Translations under genes and position numbers: made by a program
The notes under the pieces: model-generated
What the model was told of the DNA's origin: nothing
What the model saw: the letters and a program-made list of their open reading frames with translations, nothing else
Database searches by the model: none
Assembly (NCBI RefSeq): GCF_043290135.1
Contig: NC_134704.1
Location: 17,524,001 to 17,588,000 of the forward strand
DNA from: Rhipicephalus microplus
Taxonomy: Eukaryota; Arthropoda; Arachnida; Ixodida; Ixodidae
Direction: 5' to 3'
DNA length: 64,000 nucleotides
Shown: positions 10,688 to 19,265 of the stretch, in pieces
Numbering within the stretch: the first letter of the stretch is position 1
Layout: each line of letters begins with the position of its first letter

Positions 10688-10711
10688 TTTTAGGGGAGAC
10701 GCTCCTTAGGA
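10688..10711 (+). repeat. end motif of the 'tttttagggg' repeat family
   Basis: Reads tttttaggggagacgctcct. The same motif occurs at 11690, 46671, 51544 and, on the minus strand, near 37962-37978. At 46671 and 51544 it is the left end of a ~1 kb element. Confidence 0.55.
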
Positions 10712-10814
10712 TGTATGCTCGTCCGCCGTTGTCCATCGTAGCCACTCCTAGTACTCGGAGTGCTCACTAGATGGCGCTGCGACGCTTGCTCCCATCACCA
10801 GCGCGTTAACGCGG

Positions 10815-11060
10815 CAGGAACTCGAGAACGGCGGGCGTGAGTTCATGGAACAGGTGCTCAACCGAGACTAGGCCTCCATGCACGGCGTAGGCAACGAGGT
10901 GCAATACTGGCAAGAACGCTGCAAGAAACTCTTTGCCATGATTCGTCTGCTGGACGGACCACAGGTGTTCCTCACGCTTCCTGCCGCGGAAGTGAAACGG
11001 CTGCGAGTGGTGCTCACCGTTTACCGATGTACATCCGGAGCTTCGCCTACTTGTCTTATG
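10815..11060 (+). pseudogene. Helitron/Helentron Rep-like fragment
   Basis: A translated stretch reads QELENGGREFMEQ, then a stop, then residues from 10878 including WQERCKKLFAMIRLLDGP and QVFLTLPAAEVKRLRV. The pattern AMIR.L..P..FLTL.AAEV matches my memory of the Helitron helicase-like N-terminal (Rep) region. There is a UAG within the frame near 10869 and a stop at 11061, so it is a relic of about 80 codons. It lies 2.2 kb downstream of the endonuclease-domain relic, which strengthens the case that a Helentron once lay here. A profile search would be needed to confirm. Confidence 0.5.
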
Positions 11061-11689
11061 TGATTCTTAAATAGCAAGGAAGAGAAAAGTGAGCCCCGTA
11101 ACTGTCTGCATCAGAGTGCGACACCTCGACAGTAGCTCACGAGGGATGGGTCGTCATCATTCCCTCCGTGGATAGGCAGTGATTTTTAAATACGGAGCAT
11201 TGCTTAGTCACGTGATGTCGCGTTTCGGTGTTAGCGCGGTCTACACACCCACTGTGCATGCTCGCATCTCGTGCCAATTGTCACCCCCCCCCCCCTCCTC
11301 GCCTCGCAAGGCCGACGCAGTCTGCGTGTGTAAGTAAAAAACCGAGTGCTCGCGCTGCACAACCGTTCAATGGCCGCAGGCACTGGATTGCGCGTTCGGA
11401 ATTCAGTCAAGGGCGTCTTTACTTGGCTTTCGCTTGACTTAACGCTTTGCTTGACTCGAGTAGATGCGATGGGAGCAACAATACCTTCAGTAGTGGGGCA
11501 CAACCCAACATCAGCGTCCCACGACTCGTTGAAAGCAACGCTCCTCATTCATTCAATAAATAAGAACAATAAAGACGAAATAGCAAGCGTTCCCAAACCA
11601 TACCCAATTACGCAACATTGACGCGATACCCCCACCACTCTGCGACGCAATTAGTCGAGTTCCGCCTGTAGGAAGATACAGGTGACCTT
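11061..11689. other. no gene; contains a C-tract
   Basis: A 12-base C run lies at 11284-11295. AATAAA-like sequence occurs near 11556-11571. Open frames on both strands overlap and show no motifs. Confidence 0.45.
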
Positions 11690-11890
11690 TTTAGGGGTAA
11701 AGCTCTTACGCCGTGGGTCGCTTGTCCCGTGTCGTCGTAGTCGTTGTAGTAGCTAGTTGCATTACATTGCATGTCAATAAAAATGGCGTCACAGCATATC
11801 CACGGAGTGAATGATGATGAGTGGGGCGAATCATCTGTTAGTCCGTCCATGCTTCCGTCCATGCGTCCGTCCGTGCATCTATTTCGGGTG
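11690..11890 (-). repeat. 3' end fragment of the hairpin repeat family found at 46.7 and 51.5 kb
   Basis: On the minus strand, 11785-11880 reads a (GGACGGACGCAT)-type array, then ttcgccccact, then actccgtggatatgctg. This is the same order as the right ends at 47640 and 52480. A forward-oriented tttttagggg end motif sits at 11690. Body sequence is missing, so the copy is rearranged. Confidence 0.6.
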
Positions 11891-12388
11891 GTCTGGCCTT
11901 ATACTTCTGAACGGTGTTAAGCTTCCGGACGTCGGTGGACGAGGCACTGACGTTAGCCTATTCCTCGTAGATCTTACGCACGCGCACTCGTTTCATCAAG
12001 AGGATGGGCTGTGGAAAACTTCGCCCTACTCGTAATTAACCACCTAGTGAATATGCCGTGATTTTTCAAAACATTATTTGGGTAACGGCAACAACAACAC
12101 TTGCAGGGTACCCACTACGTCATAAATCATCATAATTCACCATAATAATATTCGTGTATTAGAAAACATTCACCGTGCTGGTCTTAGCCATTATTTGGAG
12201 AAATGTGGTGTGCGCTACACACATGCGATAAGCTTTGTGCAATTTTTCGAAACTGTAGCTCACGACAATATACTCGCTGACAATCGTATTTGTGTTTCAT
12301 TGAAAAATGATTAAAGGCTATTCATTTATGTCTTAATGCTAAAAAAGTGCAATCATTGTTTTCCCTTTGAATAACCCAGGTATTATCA
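11891..12388. other. no recognisable feature
   Basis: AT-rich flank of the CR1-group LINE with no motif recognised. Confidence 0.45.
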
Positions 12389-12389
12389 G

Positions 12390-12430
12390 ATTATCTTGCC
12401 ACCTGCAGGATATTATCTTGCCACCTGCAG
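12390..12430 (+). repeat. 19-bp direct repeat at the LINE 5' junction
   Basis: attatcttgccacctgcag occurs at 12390-12408 and again at 12412-12430, separated by gat. It lies immediately before the palindrome at the LINE 5' end. Confidence 0.85.
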
Positions 12431-12471
12431 ACCACTGCTCTCGTGCCAAAATGGCACGAGAGCAGTGGTCT
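12429..12471. repeat. perfect 20-bp-arm palindrome at the LINE 5' end
   Basis: Arms 12429-12448 and 12452-12471 are exact reverse complements around an AAA loop. The right arm is the first bases of the 279-bp monomer, so the left arm is an inverted copy of the element's 5' end. Confidence 0.9.
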
Positions 12472-13345
12472 CTGCACAGCTCTAAGCCGCTATTTCTTCA
12501 CCATGCAGGCCTTCTTTGCGAACATCCTGCCGTGGTTATCAATTTGCTCTGCTGGCTTGGCGCATGTAGGTGCGCCGCTACCGACAACGAACCTCGTCAG
12601 CGTAGCCGATCAACACATGCCGAGCTCTGACGCCCCTTGGGTGCTCTTTGAGGATCCACCAGCCCCATCGACGACAGCAGCAATCGCCACCGACAGTTTT
12701 AAGAAGCAACACCTGGACACCGCCTTCAGTGGGCACGAGAGCAGTGGTCTCTGCACAGCTCTAAGCCGCTATTTCTTCACCATGCAGGCCTTCTTTGCGA
12801 ACATCCTGCCGTGGTTATCAATTTGCTCTGCTGGCTTGGCGCATGTAGGTGCGCCGCTACCGACAACGAACCTCGTCAGCGTAGCCGATCAACACATGCC
12901 GAGCTCTGACGCCCCTTGGGTGCTCTTTGAGGATCCACCAGCCCCATCGACGACAGCAGCAATCGCCACCGACAGTTTTAAGAAGCAACACCTGGACACC
13001 GCCTTCAGTGGGCACGAGAGCAGTGGTCTCTGCACAGCTCTAAGCCGCTATTTCTTCACCATGCAGGCCTTCTTTGCGAACATCCTGCCGTGGTTATCAA
13101 TTTGCTCTGCTGGCTTGGCGCATGTAGGTGCGCCGCTACCGACAACGAACCTCGTCAGCGTAGCCGATCAACACATGCCGAGCTCTGACGCCCCTTGGGT
13201 GCTCTTTGAGGATCCACCAGCCCCATCGACGACAGCAGCAATCGCCACCGACAGTTTTAAGAAGCAACACCTGGACACCGCCTTCAGTGGGCACGAGAGC
13301 AGTGGTCTCTGCACAGCTCTAAGCCGCTATTTCTTCACCATGCAG
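12454..13345 (+). repeat. 279-bp 5' monomers, three full copies plus a partial fourth
   Basis: Unit starts (gcacgagagcagtgg) lie at 12454, 12733, 13012 and 13291; the spacing is exactly 279. The three full copies look identical by eye. The fourth ends after caccatgcag at 13345, where sequence changes. As 279 is divisible by three, all units read in one open frame of 93 residues per unit. Each unit has an AUG in good context (accatgc) at 12503, 12782, 13061 and 13340. By analogy with mouse L1 monomers these could be promoter units; equally they could be a repeated protein segment or an assembly duplication. Confidence 0.95.
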
Positions 13346-14320
13346 GTGTGTACTCCTTTACTACACGCTAAAAAATCTGACAACCGCTGTCTACTGCTGT
13401 TCCCGTGCCCACGGGTGTTGTGCGAGACTCTGTGTGAATGTTTTTCAATGGCTCACACCTTGCTTTGTTCCGGCGACATTGAGACTAACCCTGGACCCAA
13501 TACCCGTGCTACAACACAACAAGAATTTCATGAGTTACCCGAAAACCCTGCCGAACAAATGAATGTCTTATTCCATATGTTGAAAGACGTGCACTCGCGT
13601 TCGTTACAGAGCTCACAGTGTCAGTCTGAGCTTGCTATTGATGTAAAAGCAATTAAAGCCGGACAAAAAAACATTCACGTTGAAATTACTGGTATCCGGA
13701 AGCGGCTTGACGAATTGGAAGAAAAATCGATCAAACTGGATACTATGACTGAAGAATTAGCAAGTGTGCAAAAAGCCGTAGAAGAACTAACCGACGAGAA
13801 TAACCACGTGCAATCTAGACTAACCGAGCTAGAGGACAGGTCCAGAAGGGACAATTTAATCTTTCATGGTGTTCCAGACTCTAGAGAAACGTGGCAAGAA
13901 ACCGAGGCGAAATTGACGAATTCTATTTCTGCTATTCTTGACAGTTTTTCCAGCGAGTCATTTCAAAGGGTGCACCGTTTGGGTAACCCTTCACCCACTA
14001 AGTGCCGCCCCATCGTCGCCAAGTTCACTGACTTCAAAACGAAAGAGAAAGTGCTGTCACTGCGCAATCTACTAAAAGATAAGAATATTTCAGTAAGCGA
14101 AGATTTCTCTGTGGCAACGAGGCAGGCACGTAAAAAACTTATTGACTTTGGGAAAGCTCAGGCCGGTTCTTCACCACTTAAGCTGCGTTACAACAAGTTA
14201 CTACTAAATAACAAATGTTACATGTATTTTCCCGAGTGCGACAAAGTTCTAGAGGTGAAAAAACGTACCAATTATGTCAATAATGCGAGAGTTTCTTCTT
14301 CTGTGAACACGACTACATAG
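13340..14320 (+). CDS. LINE ORF1 protein with N-terminal 2A-like motif, coiled coil and RNA-binding region
   Basis: I choose the AUG at 13340, the last of four in-frame AUGs (12503, 12782, 13061, 13340); this gives 326 residues, while starting at 12503 would give 605. Residues 45-53 are GDIETNPGP (13472-13498), which fits the 2A consensus D-V/I-E-x-N-P-G-P. Ribosome skipping there would release a ~52-residue hydrophobic, Cys-rich leader. A heptad-rich coiled coil follows (about residues 100-170). Then comes RSRRDNLIFHGVPD and a VHRLG block with a basic C-terminal part, as in L1/CR1-type ORF1 proteins that trimerise and bind LINE RNA. It ends at UAG 14318-14320. ORF2 continues in the same frame. 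2A sequences are known in some APE-type LINEs, so the motif is plausible here. Whether the upstream monomers are translated is unknown. Confidence 0.85.
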   Translation: MQVCTPLLHAKKSDNRCLLLFPCPRVLCETLCECFSMAHTLLCSGDIETNPGPNTRATTQQEFHELPENPAEQMNVLFHMLKDVHSRSLQSSQCQSELAIDVKAIKAGQKNIHVEITGIRKRLDELEEKSIKLDTMTEELASVQKAVEELTDENNHVQSRLTELEDRSRRDNLIFHGVPDSRETWQETEAKLTNSISAILDSFSSESFQRVHRLGNPSPTKCRPIVAKFTDFKTKEKVLSLRNLLKDKNISVSEDFSVATRQARKKLIDFGKAQAGSSPLKLRYNKLLLNNKCYMYFPECDKVLEVKKRTNYVNNARVSSSVNTTT

Positions 14321-17140
14321 GGTTGCGCGAGGGGAGGTGACCACAAATCAAATCTTCAGGTATCTGTCATTTTTTCTAACGTTAGAAGTGTACTAAATAA
14401 ATATAATTCTTTATCATCAGCTATTGATACATGTAGCGCAAAAATAGTTGCATTGACTGAAACTTGGCTCCATGCGCATGTCCGCGATCAAGAAATCTTT
14501 GATGACGCAAACAATTTTCACATGTACCGTTGTGATCGGACAGTGCGCAGGGGAGGCGGCGTTCTTCTGGCAGTCTCAAAAGACACTCCTTCTTCCTGTA
14601 TTCATATTAACACTGAACTAGAGCTAGTCTGGGCTATAGTAACCATTGGACACCATAAGATAATATTAGGTGTGTGCTATCGTTCTCCCTCTTCACCTTC
14701 AACATTTGTCGATGAACTTCACGACGCAATTAATATAGTTTGCACACGATTTCCATCACATCCCCTGTTTCTCCTCGGAGATTTTAACTTTCCTAGTATA
14801 ATGTGGAACGCATACGCACCCTACTCTTTACCGTCTTCGCCGCAACCAAATGAATTCATTAACCTATGTTCAACGTTTTCCCTGACGCAAGTAGTGGCCT
14901 TACCGACTAGGGCAACTACTAGCAGTGCTAGCATTCTTGATCTGATACTAACAAACCGACCAGACTTTGTTACCGCTATAACCTACGCACCAGGTATCAG
15001 TGACCATTCTTTACTTTCATTTTCATTTAATGCACCCTGTCCTAATAGAGATAAAAAAAAGAAAAAGATACGGGACTATAAAAAAGCCAACTTTGACAAG
15101 ATAAACAGTGAACTAGCAACTTTTCTAGACATATTTCTAAGCAGTTTTGATACCCGTTCAGTGCAGTGTAACTGGGATATGTTTGCAGCTGAAGTTGAAC
15201 AACTAACCAATAAGTATATCCCTTGCCGTACTATCACAGCTAACGCACGTGCGCCATGGTACAACGCGTACATCAAACGCTTATCTAACCGAAAGAAACG
15301 TTTTTATCGTGCAGCAAGATGTTTACCTACTAACCACCCACGCTGGGCTGCCTACAAATCTGCATCATCCATCTACATATCTGCACTAAAATCCGCTAAA
15401 GACAACTTCCTCACTCAAGTTCTGCCGTCTATGTTACAAACAAATGCAAAAAAATTCTGGCGAGTTATTAACCCCTTATCTGACAATCATATTTCTTTGA
15501 TCGATTCATCCGGTAACGAAATTAGTGAAGCCCTTTGCGCTTCTGTTCTCAACGATTCTTTTATCCAAAACTTCTCCGTAGATAGCCATAATGATTTACC
15601 TAGCGCAACCTTGCACAATTATTCACCCATGTCATCCGTGATTATCGAAACTCTTGGAGTTGTACGTCTCATTGAATCACTTAAGAACGATTCATCTCCT
15701 GGTTATGATGGTATTAACACAAAATTTTTAAAAAATACTAGCGCTTATAGTTCCATTATAGTTACTAAAATTTTTCAACAGTCACTAGATACTTCTACTA
15801 TTCCTAGTCAATGGAAAATCGGAAAAGTCGTTCCACTCCATAAATCTGGTAATAAACACTCTTCGAATAATTATCGTCCCATTTCTTTAACCAGTATTTG
15901 TTGTAAAATGCTCGAGCATATAATATTTACAAACATAGTCAATTTTTTAGAATCAAATTCATTTTTCACGTCAGCACAACACGGCTTCCGTAAAACATAT
16001 TCATGTGAAACACAGCTAATATCATTCACTCATCACTTACATCAGATCCTTGATAAATCATCCCATGCTGACTGTATTTTTTTAGATTTTTCAAAAGCTT
16101 TTGACAAGGTTTGCCATAGACTTCTACTTTACAAACTACATCAACTAAACCTTGACGGTAACCTACTAATGTGGATAGAATGCTTTCTCACTAACAGATC
16201 ACAATTCGTTACTGCCAACTGTCATAATTCTCCGTTTCGCGAAGTTCATTCTGGCGTTCCGCAAGGGTCCGTCTTAGGTCCCTTGTTGTTTCTCATTTAT
16301 ATTAATGACCTGTCATCAGTTGTATCATCAAAAATTCATCTATTTGCTGACGACTGTGTTATTTTTCGAGAAATTACTACCGATAATGACATTAATATAT
16401 TGCAGTCTGACCTTAACGCTATATCTAACTGGTGTGATAAATGGTTAATGGACCTAAACATTAAAAAGTGTAAAATCATGCGTGTATCAAGAAGTTGCAC
16501 TACTTCACCTATTTACTATCTTAATAACATTCCTTTGGATTCTGTTAACTCTTATAAGTATCTTGGAGTTCACATAACAACTAACCTCAACTGGACAACT
16601 CATATTGAATACATCATTATCAATGCTAACCGCATGCTTGGCTATTTACGACGTAACTTTTTTAACGCTCCACATGGTTTAAAACTGCTACTTTATAAAA
16701 CACTAATACGCTCTAAACTAGAATATGCTACAGCCGTGTGGGACCCTACCTATAATAACCTGGTAACTTCCCTTGAACTTGTTCAGAATAACTCCGTTCG
16801 TTTTATATTGTCCAATTATAACAGAACCGCTAGCATTTCAACCATGAAAACTTCACTTGCACTTCCTTCCTTAGCATCTCGCAGAAAAGTCTCCCGTCTA
16901 ACTCTATTTCACAAGATCTACCATCATCCCATCTTGCATGCCCAACTACTACTTCGCCCACAGCACATTTCCCACCGCATTGACCACCATCACAAAGTAG
17001 TCATCCCTTCATGCAACACAAAAACTTTTTTCAATTCTTTTTTGCCTCGCACATCAAAGGAGTGGAACAGACTTCCCGGTGACATTGTTGCTATTACTGA
17101 TAACAATTTGTTCCGTGATTCTTTAGCTAACATTGTGTAA
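14321..17140 (+). CDS. LINE ORF2: APE-type endonuclease and reverse transcriptase
   Basis: The frame is open from directly after the ORF1 UAG (same frame) to TAA at 17140, about 939 codons. The endonuclease begins near 14360 with SNVRSVLNKYN and ALTETWLH (catalytic Glu near 14456), then LLGDFNFP, ILDLILTNRP and GISDHSLL. The reverse transcriptase has NYRPISLTS, QHGFRKTYSCETQL, FLDFSKAFDKV, GVPQGSVLGPLLF and FADD (16343-16354), with all catalytic Asp residues present. The C-terminus has FLPRTSKEWNRLP, which is shared with the 25.9 and 30.0 kb fragments. There is no RNase H. No AUG precedes the endonuclease in this frame: the first is at FHMYRC, inside the domain. ORF2 must therefore be reached by UAG readthrough, non-AUG restart, or the UAG is a recent point mutation in a single polyprotein. 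Confidence 0.9.
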   Translation, partial: GCARGGDHKSNLQVSVIFSNVRSVLNKYNSLSSAIDTCSAKIVALTETWLHAHVRDQEIFDDANNFHMYRCDRTVRRGGGVLLAVSKDTPSSCIHINTELELVWAIVTIGHHKIILGVCYRSPSSPSTFVDELHDAINIVCTRFPSHPLFLLGDFNFPSIMWNAYAPYSLPSSPQPNEFINLCSTFSLTQVVALPTRATTSSASILDLILTNRPDFVTAITYAPGISDHSLLSFSFNAPCPNRDKKKKKIRDYKKANFDKINSELATFLDIFLSSFDTRSVQCNWDMFAAEVEQLTNKYIPCRTITANARAPWYNAYIKRLSNRKKRFYRAARCLPTNHPRWAAYKSASSIYISALKSAKDNFLTQVLPSMLQTNAKKFWRVINPLSDNHISLIDSSGNEISEALCASVLNDSFIQNFSVDSHNDLPSATLHNYSPMSSVIIETLGVVRLIESLKNDSSPGYDGINTKFLKNTSAYSSIIVTKIFQQSLDTSTIPSQWKIGKVVPLHKSGNKHSSNNYRPISLTSICCKMLEHIIFTNIVNFLESNSFFTSAQHGFRKTYSCETQLISFTHHLHQILDKSSHADCIFLDFSKAFDKVCHRLLLYKLHQLNLDGNLLMWIECFLTNRSQFVTANCHNSPFREVHSGVPQGSVLGPLLFLIYINDLSSVVSSKIHLFADDCVIFREITTDNDINILQSDLNAISNWCDKWLMDLNIKKCKIMRVSRSCTTSPIYYLNNIPLDSVNSYKYLGVHITTNLNWTTHIEYIIINANRMLGYLRRNFFNAPHGLKLLLYKTLIRSKLEYATAVWDPTYNNLVTSLELVQNNSVRFILSNYNRTASISTMKTSLALPSLASRRKVSRLTLFHKIYHHPILHAQLLLRPQHISHRIDHHHKVVIPSCNTKTFFNSFLPRTSKEWNRLPGDIVAITDNNLFRDSLANIV

Positions 17141-17359
17141 TAAGTTCTTTTTTTGTGTTTTGTTGCAACAGCTAACATTGTATATTTAGGCTTGTTGTTG
17201 TATTACCTAACATGTATTATTATACAGCATATTAACAAACATTGTGCTCTTTCAAATTTATTTGTACGATTTAACCGTATTCACTGCTTTTTTTGTTAAA
17301 TTCAATATTTTATTGTAAATAACCCACCCCCCTCTGTAATGCCATTTGGCCCTGAGGGT

Positions 17360-17394
17360 AAAATAAATAAATAAAATAAATAAATAAATAAATA
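17360..17394 (+). repeat. (TAAA)n-type 3' tail of the LINE
   Basis: AATAAATAAATAAA-type microsatellite directly after ccctgagggt, the expected 3' end of the retrotransposon. Confidence 0.9.
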
Positions 17395-17396
17395 CC

Positions 17397-18890
17397 ACAC
17401 GAAGACTCAGTAACATATCTGGGAGTTATTTATGATAGCAAGCTCTTTTGGCATTCACACATTGAATACAGAGCCAACAAAGGAGTATGGGCGCTAGGAG
17501 TTCCACGAAGGCTATGCAACAGTCGATCAGGGATGCGGAGACATTCACTAAATATGATATACAAAATGTACGTGCTCCCTGTTTTGGAATTTGGATGTGT
17601 TTTATATTCGGGTGCTCGTGCTTATAAATTGTTTGCACTGGTGCTACTGGAAAGAGAGGCCCTAAGGTCTTGGATTACCGAAATTCGTCGCCATTAATGT
17701 CCTGTACTTAGAGCAAATTTGTTCTCTCTTTTATGCAGATTTAGAATACTAACGGTACAAACATTTTGAAGTTTTATGAGTGCCCTATAAAACTACGTGT
17801 TATTTTTGTGCACCAACCAGCGTTAGTTTTTTATCTTATTGGCCTTGGTTTGGGACTCCAATACGTACAATAACTCGTTGGTTCATTAAATGTTATACTG
17901 TAGAAAATTCCTTCCATTAGCAATGCAAGGCACAATCTCGAAATCATGTTGAACGATATATATCCAAATAATGCAAAAATATTTGTCAACACATTTGGTA
18001 AATGGCCTTCTGCAACAGCATTTAGAAGACATAAATTTAATAAATATCATAGCTACAGATGCCTCGCAATCTGAAGAGAAATCTGGCATTGACATTTTCT
18101 GTGAGACCTTCAACTGGTCCTTTTCACTAAGACTACCCAATTTCTCGTCAGTATTTTCGGCGGAATTTTCGGCGGTCATTATGGTATTAAAAAAGCGCAG
18201 TCCGCCAGCCTCAAGTGTGGCCATAGTTACCGATTCGTTATCTTTGTGTTCGGCACGCGCCTCCAATAATGACTCGTATCTATCACGCACGTTTAATTTC
18301 TGGTCCCAACTCATACAACTTTAATTCAATTGATCTGGGTTCAGGGACACAAGGGAATAAAAATGAATAAAATGGCGGACGCTCTGGCGAAAGCCGTTAT
18401 CAGTGGTCCGGTACTTTCAATTATTTCAGCATTAGCACTCACAATACGTGACAGATTTTGAAGGCGTGTCATTATTGAAGACTATGGTAAAACATTTATC
18501 ACCCAACTAAACAAATATCGACACGTTTTGTTCTCTTGGCGTAAGAAGTTCTGGCCAAGACGCATAGAAGAAGTTTATTTTACGAAATTACGCTGTAGAG
18601 TGCCAAAACTAAATCACTACATGCATAGAGCTGGTCTGGCTCCTTCCCCGCCTTGATCATTCTGTAACAAAAATGAAACAATAAAGCATTATTTTTTATT
18701 GTGTACTCACTTCAAGTCATTGAGAAAAAGCACTCTTGAAGCTGCTTTGAATCGAATTAGATTAGATTTAATTATTTCTAATGTTCTCTTCTTGACAGCC
18801 TACCCATTAGGGCATTGTCACCGGGATATCTGTTGTGTTGCACAAAGATTCTTAACCGAATCAAGGCGGTCTTGATTGCAAATGTCTAAA
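17397..18890 (+). pseudogene. decayed I-type LINE ORF2, RT thumb to zinc finger
   Basis: Translation with frame changes gives, in order: RT thumb (VTYLGVIYDSKLFWHSHIEY, then a VLPVLEFGCVLYSG block), RNase H (IIATDAS at about 18046, a SVFSAEFSAV block, AIVTDSLSLCSA, and WVQGHKGIKMNKMADALAKA near 18330), and a C-terminal region with FTKLRCRVPKLNHYMHRAGL and a CxxC-H-C-like finger (SFCNKNETIKHYFLLC). Several frameshifts and stops break it, for instance after SQLIQL at 18324 and after the NHYMHRAGLAPSPP block. Everything upstream of the thumb is gone, and the left edge is the tail of the CR1-group LINE. RNase H downstream of RT marks the I/R1-type group. Confidence 0.75.
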
Positions 18891-19189
18891 TTAGTAGAAG
18901 TTGGTTTCTTCTTACCTTTTTTTTAAAAAAAATTATTTAGAAGTAATATGTGATGCACTATCTAAATAATCGTTTTTTGGCCCATTCCCCAGAGTAGGCG
19001 AGAGCCATTCGTTTAGGCCATCATCATCATCAGACTCTTGCTTGTAATGGGCGGATAATTTGACGACCCACTCATCACCCGATTCGCTTTGTGTGATTGC
19101 TCGCTCGTTATTTTTTCTTTGCCGTTCTAAAACGCTGTATTTCTTTCCTGAGAAGCTTGCCTGTAGGGCCAGTTTGAAACAAAGTTTCA
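18891..19189. other. no recognisable feature
   Basis: Short AT-rich unique-looking stretch. Confidence 0.4.
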
Positions 19190-19265
19190 AGCCCCAGAGT
19201 GGCTCAGTAGTAGAATACTGGGCTGGCGCGCAGAGACCCGAGATCAAATATTGTTGTGTCATTGG
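19190..19265 (+). repeat. possible second tRNA-like SINE head
   Basis: Sequence agtggctcagtagtagaa, then tactgggct, then agacccgagatcaaat resembles a tRNA with A and B boxes, degenerate in the B box. It differs from the Ruka-type head. There is no cloverleaf-quality acceptor stem, so I do not call a tRNA gene. Confidence 0.4.

Larger units (their letters stand above)
12454..17394 (+). mobile_element. near-intact CR1/L2-group non-LTR retrotransposon
   Basis: The order is: three and a fifth 279-bp 5' monomers (12454-13345), a 2A-like motif (13472-13498), ORF1 (to 14320), ORF2 with EEP endonuclease and reverse transcriptase (to 17140), a short 3' UTR, and a (TAAA)n-type tail at 17360-17394. The 3' end reads ccctgagggtaaaataaat. 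A related 3' end (ctgagggtacaataaataa) occurs in a minus-strand fragment at 25575-26140. CR1/L2 membership is inferred from the short coiled-coil ORF1, the APE-type endonuclease without RNase H, and the microsatellite tail. The tail abuts an I-type LINE relic, into which the element appears to have inserted. Both frames are open apart from one UAG between them, so the copy is young. Confidence 0.88.
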
